From the NCBI GenBank assembly GCA_027056155.1, contig JALULR010000239.1, positions 1-5,944 of the forward strand: a stretch of 5,944 nt of DNA, given 5' to 3'. Both the position numbers and the translations under genes were made by a program. The notes beneath the pieces were generated by a model. That model was not told the DNA's origin, did no database searches, and saw only the letters and a list, made by a program, of their open reading frames with translations. Origin of the DNA: DHVE2 group archaeon (GTDB lineage: Archaea; Thermoplasmatota; Thermoplasmata; Thermoplasmatales; Aciduliprofundaceae). Each line of letters opens with the position of its first letter. Positions within the stretch are counted from its first letter, which is position 1. Below are positions 1 through 5,264 of the stretch, one piece after another.

Positions 1-78
1 GTCAGCTACACTATGTGTGTTCAACCACTCCTTCACCTTTTTGGGCATTCTCGGCATACGGGGAAACTTATCAGCCAT
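1..78 (-). CDS. N-terminus of an unidentified protein, possibly PNPOx-like FMN-binding (cut by left edge)
   Basis: Only the first 26 codons are in the window, reading MADKFPRMPRMPKKVKEWLN and then THSVAD. The ATG at 78-76 is preceded by a near-perfect ribosome site, GGAGGTG, at 91-85 with 6 bases between, so the start is well supported. The peptide is basic and proline/methionine-rich, followed by an amphipathic stretch (VKEWLNTHSVAD). A 'MPxxVKEFLxxxxVAxLAT' start is common in pyridoxamine-phosphate-oxidase-like split-barrel flavoproteins, which is the only reason for that suggestion; the FMN-binding part lies outside the window. It is on the same strand as hutU and 135 bases downstream, but has its own promoter and a T-rich stretch between, so it is probably a separate unit rather than a hut operon member. 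The gene is near certain; the function is a weak guess. Confidence 0.75.
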   Translation of the reverse strand, partial: MADKFPRMPRMPKKVKEWLNTHSVAD

Positions 79-84
79 ATTTTA

Positions 85-91
85 CACCTCC
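85..91 (-). promoter_or_regulatory. Strong ribosome binding site of the left-edge gene
   Basis: On the minus strand this reads GGAGGTG, seven bases matching the complement of the archaeal 16S rRNA 3' end (GGAGGTGAT). It lies 6 bases before the ATG at 78 and fixes that start. It directly abuts the palindrome at 92-122, so a hairpin in the leader RNA would sit against it. Confidence 0.85.
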
Positions 92-122
92 TGTCATATT
101 TTTGTCAGACAGTAATATGACA
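92..122. promoter_or_regulatory. Nested palindrome over the predicted transcription start: candidate operator
   Basis: Perfect 9-base arms TGTCATATT (92-100) and AATATGACA (114-122) enclose a second palindrome, TGTCAGACA (103-111), with the same centre at base 107. Only the two linker pairs between them fail to match. The TATA box at 136-129 on the minus strand predicts transcription starting near 107, so the symmetry centre falls on +1. Repressors that cover the start site are a known archaeal mode of control, so a dimeric or tetrameric repressor binding TGTC/GACA half-sites is the natural reading. In RNA only the part transcribed after about 107 would exist, so a leader hairpin is less likely. 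The regulator is not identifiable here. Confidence 0.6.
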
Positions 123-128
123 ACATGG

Positions 129-142
129 TATATAAACTTTGC
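129..142 (-). promoter_or_regulatory. Archaeal promoter (BRE and TATA box) of the left-edge gene
   Basis: On the minus strand the sequence is GCAAAG followed by TTTATATA (136-129), a near-consensus box A with an A-rich BRE. A start about 30 bases downstream falls near 107, giving a leader of roughly 28 bases that contains the GGAGGTG site. Confidence 0.75.
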
Positions 143-161
143 GCGGAAAATTACCATTTTG

Positions 162-206
162 CAAAAAGCACTGTAAAATAGAGAAAATAAAAGCAAAATA
201 TAAAAA
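162..206 (-). terminator. T-rich terminator downstream of hutU
   Basis: Beginning 8 bases after the hutU stop codon, the minus strand carries successive T-runs (TTTTTATATTTTG, CTTTTATTTTC, ATTTTAC, CTTTTTG). Oligo-T runs without a strong hairpin are the usual archaeal intrinsic terminator. This separates hutU from the next promoter at 142. Confidence 0.6.
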
Positions 207-213
207 CGAATGA

Positions 214-1863
214 TTATTGTAACATGGGCATCCAGATTCCTTTCTCTTTAGCGGTGCGTATTGCAATATCGTAGCCTGCATCAGCATGGCGCACGACTCC
301 ACTGCCCGGGTCGTTGTGCAATACCCTAGATAATTTCTGCTCGGCAAGCTTTGTGCCGTCTGCAACGGTGACCATGCCCGCATGTAGTGAGTAGCCTATA
401 CCCACACCGCCGCCATGGTGGAACGAAACCCATGTAGCTCCCGATGCCACGTTGAGCATGGCATTGAGAATTGGCCAATCTGCAATTGCCTCGCTGCCGT
501 CTTTCATCTTTTCCGTCTCCCTATAAGGCGAGGCGACGCTTCCTGTGTCGTGATGATCTCTGCCAATGGCTATGGGTGCATCTACCACGCCCTCGCGCAC
601 AAGCTCGTTGAATGCGAGCCCTGCTTTTTCGCGCTCTCCGAAATTAAGCCAGAGAATTCTTGCAGGAAGACCTTGCCACTTCACGTGCTCTTCTGCCTTA
701 TCTAACCACTGAAGCACATGCTTGTTGTCGGGAAACAATTTTCTTATGACATTATCCGTCTCATATATGTCCTGAGGATTGCCGCTAAGCGCTACCCAGC
801 GGAACGGGCCAGAGCCCTCGGAAAAAAGTGGGCGAATGTATTCTGGCACATAGCCGGGTATTTTGAAGGCGTCTTCCACACCCGCTTCCTTGGCTTGGGC
901 GCGTATGTTATTGCCGTAGTCAAACACCTTTGCACCATGCTCTTTGAACCATATCATGGCGGGCACGTGCTTGCGTAGGGATTTGCGAACTTCTTCAAGG
1001 TATTTTTCTGGGTTGTTTTCTCTAAGCTCATTTGCCTCATCGAATGTATAACCCGCTGGAATATATCCATTGAGTGGGTCATGTGCCGCAGTCTGGTCAG
1101 ATACTATGTCGGGCACAATTCCACGGCGCACAAGCTCTGGATAAATCTCAGCGGCGTTACCCAAAAGCCCGATGCTCAGCGGTTTTCCTTCTTTAAGTGC
1201 CTCGTCTTTCATTTTAAGTGCTTCGTCCAAGCTATCGGTCCAAGTATCTAAATATCCACCATTTAGGCGGCGCTCTATTGCCCATTTATTAACTTCTACA
1301 ATTATGCCTACCCCATTGTTCATGGTTATTGCCAGAGGCTGCGCTCCACCCATCTCGCCCAATCCACTAGAGAGAACCCACTTGCCAGTTAAATCATGCT
1401 GGCCAAACTCTTTCCTTGCCACAGCGTACAAAGTCTCGTATGTGCCTTGCAGTATGCCCTGCGTGCCTATGTAAATCCATGAGCCTGCAGTCATCTGCCC
1501 GTACATTATTAAGCCTCTTTCTTCCAGTTCGCGGAAATAGTCCCAGTTAGCCCATTTTGGGACCAGATTGGAGTTTGCTATAAGCACCCTTGGTGCCCAC
1601 TCATGTGTCTTAAATACTGCTACAGGCTTACCGCTTTGCACGAGCAAGGTTTCATCAGTATCCATCTCTTTAAGTGTTTTCACGATTGCATCGAACGATT
1701 CCCAGTTTCTTGCTGCGCGGCCGGTGCCACCGTAAACAATGAGATGTGCGGGGTCTTTTGCCACCTCTGGGTCAAGGTTGTTCATAAGCAAGCGCATAGG
1801 CGCTTCGGTCTGCCATGACTTTGCACTTAGCTTGGTGCCTCTTGGGGCTCTAATCTCCCTCAT
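214..1863 (-). CDS. hutU: Urocanate hydratase (urocanase) lacking the signature active-site cysteine
   Basis: Cytosolic NAD+-dependent enzyme of histidine degradation that hydrates urocanate to 4-imidazolone-5-propionate. The 549-residue protein matches bacterial urocanases along its whole length. Recognisable blocks are IRAPRGT (4-10), NNLDPEVA (28-35), [14 protein letters not shown] (41-54), LLVQSGKP (73-80), [24 protein letters not shown] (121-144), the NAD-binding [10 protein letters not shown] (167-176), [13 protein letters not shown] (434-446) and the FHHGGGVG region near the C-terminus. The family signature QGLPxRICW reads QGLPARILW here: leucine 404 (codon CTC, 654-652) replaces the cysteine equivalent to Pseudomonas putida Cys410. 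FCEG of relatives is FSEG. I chose ATG 1863 because homology starts at IRAPRGT and a TATA-like box 25-32 bases upstream predicts a leaderless message; ATG 1875, ATG 1887 and GTG 1911 are possible longer starts. No other hut gene is visible. By eye it is more GC-rich than its neighbours. Confidence 0.95.
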   Translation of the reverse strand: MREIRAPRGTKLSAKSWQTEAPMRLLMNNLDPEVAKDPAHLIVYGGTGRAARNWESFDAIVKTLKEMDTDETLLVQSGKPVAVFKTHEWAPRVLIANSNLVPKWANWDYFRELEERGLIMYGQMTAGSWIYIGTQGILQGTYETLYAVARKEFGQHDLTGKWVLSSGLGEMGGAQPLAITMNNGVGIIVEVNKWAIERRLNGGYLDTWTDSLDEALKMKDEALKEGKPLSIGLLGNAAEIYPELVRRGIVPDIVSDQTAAHDPLNGYIPAGYTFDEANELRENNPEKYLEEVRKSLRKHVPAMIWFKEHGAKVFDYGNNIRAQAKEAGVEDAFKIPGYVPEYIRPLFSEGSGPFRWVALSGNPQDIYETDNVIRKLFPDNKHVLQWLDKAEEHVKWQGLPARILWLNFGEREKAGLAFNELVREGVVDAPIAIGRDHHDTGSVASPYRETEKMKDGSEAIADWPILNAMLNVASGATWVSFHHGGGVGIGYSLHAGMVTVADGTKLAEQKLSRVLHNDPGSGVVRHADAGYDIAIRTAKEKGIWMPMLQ

Positions 1864-1887
1864 GGGTGAAAGCATGGCAAGATGCAT

Positions 1888-1899
1888 TAAAAAATTTGC
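1888..1899 (-). promoter_or_regulatory. Putative leaderless promoter of hutU
   Basis: The minus strand reads GCAAATTTTTTAATG. This nearly matches the box before the CDF gene (CAAACTTTTTAATC), and the distance from the C of CAAA to the ATG is 35 bases here against 34 there, so transcription should begin at or beside ATG 1863. A second box, TTAAATAA (1933-1926), could instead give a leader of about 40 bases. No Shine-Dalgarno sequence precedes any candidate hutU start, which fits leaderless translation. Confidence 0.5.
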
Positions 1900-1943
1900 G
1901 TCATTATGCACTCTGCTGTGGTCTATTATTTAATTTGATTTTA

Positions 1944-1958
1944 GAAAAACTTTTAAGT
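1944..1958 (+). promoter_or_regulatory. Promoter of the beta-propeller surface protein
   Basis: GAAAAAC followed by TTTTAAGT is a BRE plus TATA-like box. It predicts transcription starting near 1978-1981, only a few bases before ATG 1986, so the message has a very short leader or none. It shares the 122-base divergent region with the hutU promoter. Confidence 0.55.
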
Positions 1959-1985
1959 TGTGTGCTCTATTACTCCCGCGGTGGT

Positions 1986-3209
1986 ATGTTGTTGAATTGC
2001 AATATTTTCAAGATATATGCGAGCTCCATTTTTAGCTTTGCAGTGATTTTACTTGTTTTGCTGAGCATTGCTCATGTGAGCGGAGCTACTGCAATTAATG
2101 AGAAACCGAAGATAATTAATAAAATAGATTTGCCGATTACCGATGTGGCTTTTAATTCGAGAAAGAACATTGTTTATGGCTGTACAAATGACACGCTTTA
2201 CGTTTTCAATGCTCAAAACCAAGTAATTAGAAAAGTGCAATTGCTTGCTCATGACAATTATATGCATTTTCTCCGGTTTGTTGCTTATAATCCCCGCACA
2301 AACAAGATTTATCTCGCAGAGGAGCCCTCTACAATTATAGTGCTCAACGGGAACAATTATTCTGTAATTAAAAAGCTCGAGCTTAGTCTTTCAGAAAATC
2401 CCAACTCTTGGATTAATGGCATTACCGTGGATTCTTCTGAAAACATGGTCTATCTTGATGATTTTGACACCTACTGCGTCATAAATGGAGAAAATGACAC
2501 ATTTTTGCGAGTGTTTCATTTTAAAGGTGCTCTTGACTTGAGGCATCATTACCTCTGGTCATGGAGTAGAGATGTGGGCTATGGTAATTATTACATCGTA
2601 GTTAGAGACCTGTCCAATATGAGCGTGGTTCGAGAAATAAAAACGCCGGTACCTTTTAATGATTCTGGCTGGGTTGAGCCGCAGGTTAATGTTTTTGGCT
2701 CATATTTTTATGTGGAAAATTACACAGGATACACTTATGTATATAGCACTGACAACTACTCATTGGTTAATAATTTCACATTGAAAGAAGGTACGGTGCT
2801 AAAGGCTTTTGACGCAAAATACAATGTGCTATACTCTCAGTATATCTCTTGGAGCAACAAAACCGGTATTTATATGGGAGTGAGCATGGTCGATTCTACC
2901 ACTGGAAAAATTCTATCATCCTTGCCTAATCTCACATATAATGACGGGAATATGCATTTGGGCACCTTATATATTGTGGGTGTATCTCCGGGCACGCACC
3001 TTGTTTATGTGGCTATTAGCTCGTCAAACAATACCCACTATACTAAGTATCTGCTTGCTTGCTCTTTTGTAGCCGAGCAAAACAAGAGCTCAGAGCAGAG
3101 CTATTCTCAAAACCCAATGCTTATGAAATGGGTAATAGCGGGGGCATTTGCCACAATGGTTGCGTTAATCGTTATAATCTATGCAATACACAGAAAAAAT
3201 AAAAAATGA
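1986..3209 (+). CDS. Membrane-anchored exported beta-propeller protein (YVTN-like repeats)
   Basis: Predicted 407-residue surface protein. Residues 10-29 are a hydrophobic signal/anchor segment, with a possible cleavage site around VSGA (31-34). Residues 382-401 form a C-terminal membrane helix ending in the basic cytoplasmic tail HRKNKK. Between them lie repeats typical of YVTN/NHL-like beta-propellers: VAFNSRKNIVYG...LYVFNAQNQVIRKVQL (54-86), VAYNPRTNKIYL...IIVLNGNNYSVIKKLEL (99-133) and ITVDSSENMVYL (146-157), with later copies more degenerate. The ectodomain has 12 N-x-S/T sequons, as expected of a heavily glycosylated archaeal cell-surface protein. The frame is open back to 1866, but ATG 1986 places a proper signal sequence at the N-terminus and sits just after the predicted transcription start. 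The ligand or role is unknown; such proteins are usually assigned to binding or envelope functions. Its stop codon abuts that of the convergent transporter gene. Confidence 0.85.
   Translation: MLLNCNIFKIYASSIFSFAVILLVLLSIAHVSGATAINEKPKIINKIDLPITDVAFNSRKNIVYGCTNDTLYVFNAQNQVIRKVQLLAHDNYMHFLRFVAYNPRTNKIYLAEEPSTIIVLNGNNYSVIKKLELSLSENPNSWINGITVDSSENMVYLDDFDTYCVINGENDTFLRVFHFKGALDLRHHYLWSWSRDVGYGNYYIVVRDLSNMSVVREIKTPVPFNDSGWVEPQVNVFGSYFYVENYTGYTYVYSTDNYSLVNNFTLKEGTVLKAFDAKYNVLYSQYISWSNKTGIYMGVSMVDSTTGKILSSLPNLTYNDGNMHLGTLYIVGVSPGTHLVYVAISSSNNTHYTKYLLACSFVAEQNKSSEQSYSQNPMLMKWVIAGAFATMVALIVIIYAIHRKNKK
3190..3206 (-). terminator. T-rich terminator of the usp-transporter operon, inside the opposing gene
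   Basis: Just past the transporter stop (3212-3210) the minus strand reads TTTTTTATTTTTTCTG. This is the complement of the A-rich codons for the RKNKK tail of the propeller protein. With no intergenic space, the oligo-T signal must lie in the opposing gene. Confidence 0.5.
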
Positions 3210-4253
3210 TTAAGATGCTGCAGGTTTAGTTTGTGGTTTTTCTTCCTCTTCGTTTATGCTTGTGCATTTCCACATGCCCGCTATTTTCTTCCACGCTTTG
3301 ACATAGCCCACGAGGAAAGGTATCTGCATGAGCGGAGTCACGGCGGGAGGAATTGCCATAAGTCCCATGCCCGCGCTCATTGCTATTGCCATTGCAGTAC
3401 CTTCATTCTTGCCCACAGCTGGAAACGTAATTGCCATGTGGTCTTTGTAGTTTATGTGTAGCGCTTTGTCAAGATATGTGAGCAATCCTAGGGATATGAG
3501 ATAGTATAGTACTAGTGGAACGAGGGCAATGAGCACCATCTCCGGCTTCTTCGCTATGAGCTTTGCTTTCTCCATGAAAATCAGAAACACAATTGTGTAC
3601 ATGCCTATCAAAGAAACCGCCGGAAATAGAGGTTTTAGGCGAAGAAATCCCTCTGTGCCCTTCTTGCGTATAAGCGCTTCCCTAGTTATTATTCCAAAGA
3701 ACATTGGTACAAAGACCACTTCTATAATGGTTATTATAAGAAGCATTGTTGGCACTGATACATTCGAAGAAGCTGCATATATTGCGAGCCAGCCGGGCAC
3801 AGTTATAATGGCGAGAATGAAGCTAAAAGCCACAATTATTGTTGCTAGCTCGAGATTTCCCTTTGAAAAGCCGGTGTATGCAATGCTCATTGAAGAGCAC
3901 GGCACGACCATTGAGAGCATCAAGCCCAGAGCGAGCTGGGGGCTGAGTGGGTGGAACAATCCAATGAGCCAGATTAAGAACCACATCAAAATCGGCGCAA
4001 CAATGAGTCCCATTGTGAGTCCAATTGCCAGCTGCTTTCCCTGCTTCATCGAATTTTTCAACTCGCCTAACCGGAGATTTATCATCATTGGGTAAATCAT
4101 AGAAATGACCACTGCGAGATTGAGCCAGTGAAACACCTCCTTGTAGTGTTTGACATTTACATGCATTCCAACAATGAATCCCAAAATCATCGCTAGAGTA
4201 ACATATACCGGTAGGAATTTATCAAGATGATTTTTTAAGCGCAGATAGTCCAT
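3210..4253 (-). CDS. ACR3/bile-acid:sodium symporter (BASS) superfamily membrane transporter
   Basis: Polytopic inner-membrane protein of 347 residues with about ten hydrophobic segments. The N-terminal part (LDKFLPVYVTLAMILGFIVG, 10-29, then MIYPMMINLRLGELK, 52-66) resembles ACR3 arsenite exporters. VVPCSSM (116-122) matches the ACR3 TM4 motif with its functional cysteine, here Cys119. The second crossover motif, GKNEGTAMAIA (281-291), looks more like the GxxN-type motif of bile-acid/organic-anion symporters than the ACR3 NNFELA, so the substrate (arsenite, organic acid or other) is uncertain. It ends in an acidic tail with four consecutive glutamates. A perfect AAGGAGG site lies 7 bases before ATG 4253 but only 1 base before ATG 4259, so 4253 is preferred; the 4259 start would overlap the usp stop (ATGA) and add two residues. 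It is cotranscribed with and coupled to the stress-protein gene. Confidence 0.85.
   Translation of the reverse strand: MDYLRLKNHLDKFLPVYVTLAMILGFIVGMHVNVKHYKEVFHWLNLAVVISMIYPMMINLRLGELKNSMKQGKQLAIGLTMGLIVAPILMWFLIWLIGLFHPLSPQLALGLMLSMVVPCSSMSIAYTGFSKGNLELATIIVAFSFILAIITVPGWLAIYAASSNVSVPTMLLIITIIEVVFVPMFFGIITREALIRKKGTEGFLRLKPLFPAVSLIGMYTIVFLIFMEKAKLIAKKPEMVLIALVPLVLYYLISLGLLTYLDKALHINYKDHMAITFPAVGKNEGTAMAIAMSAGMGLMAIPPAVTPLMQIPFLVGYVKAWKKIAGMWKCTSINEEEEKPQTKPAAS
3236..3252 (+). terminator. T-rich terminator of the propeller gene, inside the opposing gene
   Basis: About 27 bases past the propeller stop the plus strand reads GGTTTTTCTTCCTCTTCG, a pyrimidine/T-rich run that is the complement of the EEEEK codons of the transporter tail. 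It is the first plausible oligo-T stop for plus-strand transcripts. Confidence 0.35.
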
Positions 4254-4255
4254 AT

Positions 4256-4729
4256 TCATTCCTCCTTATGAGTTTTTATTATAAGTACAGGTTTTTTCGT
4301 CTTCTTCAAAACACGCATTGTTGTCGAGCCGAAGAGCTCATGGGAAAATCCCTGCTTTCCGTGAGAGGGCATGAGGATCAGCGAAACATTCTCTTCCTCT
4401 GCTACCTTCACTATTTCCTCGTAAGGAATGCCCACGCGCACTAGCATCTTTATGTTCTTCGCTTTCATCATATCCTTGCATCGCTCCGCTCGCTCCTGCA
4501 TCTCCTTCATAGCTTTCTCTTTCAGCTTTTTCTCAATTTCCTCCATTTCTCTCTCTTCCTTCCTGTAGAAATAAGAGTAGCCGTTGAGCATGTCTTCTAA
4601 CTTACCTTCATCTATCACATGGAGTATCACACACTCATTCACCTCGCTCTCATTGTCTCTGTTAAACCGCTGTATCGCTCGCATTGAACCTTCACTAAAG
4701 TCTGTTGGGAACAGTATCTTGCGGAACAT
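4256..4729 (-). CDS. Universal stress protein (UspA superfamily)
   Basis: Small cytoplasmic protein of 157 residues, the usual length for a single-domain Usp. It has the beta-strand start FRKILFPTDFS (2-12), a VRVGIPYEEIVKVA segment and the C-terminal nucleotide-binding block LMPSHGKQGFSHELFGST. ATP-binding Usps of the MJ0577 type carry G-2x-G-9x-G-S/T; here the first glycine is proline (Pro121), while Gly124, Gly134 and Ser135 are kept, so ATP binding is likely but not assured. Residues about 56-92 form a long, highly charged helix (EEREMEEIEKKLKEKAMKE). ATG 4729 is preferred: GGAGTGA precedes it by 5 bases and homology starts at MFRKILFP; a GTG at 4738 is the longer alternative. It is the first gene of an operon with the transporter, and may sense nucleotide or stress state to modulate it, as inferred for other Usp-transporter pairs. 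Confidence 0.92.
   Translation of the reverse strand: MFRKILFPTDFSEGSMRAIQRFNRDNESEVNECVILHVIDEGKLEDMLNGYSYFYRKEEREMEEIEKKLKEKAMKEMQERAERCKDMMKAKNIKMLVRVGIPYEEIVKVAEEENVSLILMPSHGKQGFSHELFGSTTMRVLKKTKKPVLIIKTHKEE
4261..4267 (-). promoter_or_regulatory. Ribosome binding site that decides the transporter start
   Basis: The minus strand reads AAGGAGG. It lies inside the last codons of the usp gene. Spacing to ATG 4253 is 7 bases (ideal); to ATG 4259 it is 1 base, too short for normal initiation. Its position within the upstream gene indicates translational coupling. Confidence 0.75.
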
Positions 4730-4782
4730 ATTAATCACTCCATTTCAATTTTTTTTGAAGCATGGTAGGCAGCAAGGAAGAG

Positions 4783-4797
4783 TATTTAAACATTTGG
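4783..4797 (-). promoter_or_regulatory. Promoter of the usp-transporter operon
   Basis: The minus strand reads CCAAATG and then TTTAAATA (4790-4783), a consensus-like box A. It predicts a start near 4760, giving a leader of about 30 bases that includes the GGAGTGA ribosome site. The box is self-similar on the plus strand (TATTTAAA), so weak divergent transcription is possible. Confidence 0.65.
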
Positions 4798-5118
4798 GCA
4801 CAAAAATGGGTAAAAGGCAAGGTGCAAGAGCACAAAATAAAAATTAGGCACTTTTAGCGTTCTCTGGCCATTGTTATTATAAATTACCAATAATCAATAG
4901 CTAAATTTAGAATTTTCTTTTTTTCGCTGTTTTTATTACTCAAATTACATGGGTGCAAGTCCCGTTTTCACCAGAATTCTGTGGAATATAATCACATGTA
5001 TTTCTGGCAATTACTACATAATATCAACACACCTTAAAAAATTGTACATTTATACATGCGGAAGAGCAGGAATAATATATGCTGTGACATACAATGCCCT
5101 ATAAAAACACATAAATCG

Positions 5119-5145
5119 TTAAATATTAGGGATATAAATATTTAA
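5119..5145. repeat. Perfect AT-rich inverted repeat upstream of the ferredoxin gene
   Basis: Arms TTAAATATT (5119-5127) and AATATTTAA (5137-5145) match perfectly around a 9-base spacer, AGGGATATA. The arms and spacer include TATA-like sequence, so this could be a distal promoter or regulator site. In DNA this AT-rich, chance symmetry is also quite possible. Confidence 0.35.
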
Positions 5146-5202
5146 TATCTGCTATCCTTCCTAACCACCGTATATTTGTGCCCTTTCCGTTCTCTTGTAG
5201 AC

Positions 5203-5210
5203 ATATTTAT
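5203..5210 (+). promoter_or_regulatory. Putative TATA box of the ferredoxin gene
   Basis: ATATTTAT lies 30 bases before about 5233, which would give a leader of about 32 bases ending in the GGTGAT ribosome site. Alternatives are GTATATTT (5170-5177) and the TATAAATA-rich stretch at 5131-5149, so the choice is uncertain. Confidence 0.4.
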
Positions 5211-5213
5211 GGA

Positions 5214-5233
5214 ATTTCAAAAAAATTTGAAAT
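5214..5233. promoter_or_regulatory. Inverted repeat between TATA box and start: candidate operator of the ferredoxin gene
   Basis: ATTTCAAA (5214-5221) and TTTGAAAT (5226-5233) are perfect 8-base arms around AAAA. A further direct copy of TTGAAAT follows at 5236-5242, nine bases after the copy at 5227. It lies immediately downstream of the predicted TATA box, where a bound repressor would block initiation. No regulator gene is visible nearby. Confidence 0.4.
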
Positions 5234-5254
5234 ACTTGAAATGCATGTAGGCAT

Positions 5255-5260
5255 GGTGAT
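5255..5260 (+). promoter_or_regulatory. Ribosome binding site that decides the ferredoxin start
   Basis: GGTGAT is fully complementary to the archaeal 16S rRNA tail and ends 4 bases before ATG 5265. It therefore selects that ATG over the in-frame ATGs at 5241 and 5253 and the GTG at 5178. Confidence 0.7.
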
Positions 5261-5264
5261 AAAA

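Larger units (their letters stand above)
4730..5264. other. AT-rich intergenic region without a convincing gene
   Basis: This 535-base stretch separates the divergent usp and ferredoxin genes. It holds the usp promoter (4783-4797), a GTGCAAGAGCAC hairpin (4823-4834), a bulged AT stem (4870-4877 with 4890-4898), a plus-strand T-run (4912-4936), a tRNA T-arm/acceptor look-alike (4949-4973), a palindrome CAGAATTCTG (4972-4981), a 9-base inverted repeat (5119-5145) and the ferredoxin control region (5203-5260). The longest internal start-to-stop frames are about 13 and 29 codons and look like chance. No complete tRNA, rRNA, CRISPR repeat or transposase fragment is visible. Confidence 0.7.

Noticed and set aside
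415..1474. Several plus-strand open frames of 70-100 codons opposite hutU
   Set aside because: They are antisense shadows of the GC-richer hutU codons, with no promoters, ribosome sites or recognisable protein features.
1866..1985. N-terminal extension of the propeller gene back to ATG 1866
   Set aside because: It would overlap the divergent hutU start, run through both promoters and bury the signal sequence; ATG 1986 gives a normal signal peptide.
3529..4095. A 188-codon plus-strand frame opposite the transporter
   Set aside because: The minus-strand frame encodes a clear membrane transporter; the antisense product has no family features and no start signals.
4807..4848. Tiny plus-strand frame MGKRQGARAQNKN with a TATTTAAA box upstream
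   Set aside because: The MGKR start recalls archaeal ribosomal proteins, but it stops after 13 codons with no continuation in another frame, so neither a gene nor a clear pseudogene.
4972..4981. Palindrome CAGAATTCTG
   Set aside because: Only 10 bases, not placed at a promoter of any gene; expected by chance in AT-rich DNA.
5056..5145. A 29-codon frame starting MRKSRNNICC
   Set aside because: No ribosome site, AT-rich codons, and it ends inside the inverted repeat; likely chance.
5178..5264. N-terminal extension of the ferredoxin to GTG 5178
   Set aside because: The extension runs through the TATA box and inverted repeat, has no ferredoxin-like content, and GGTGAT points to ATG 5265.
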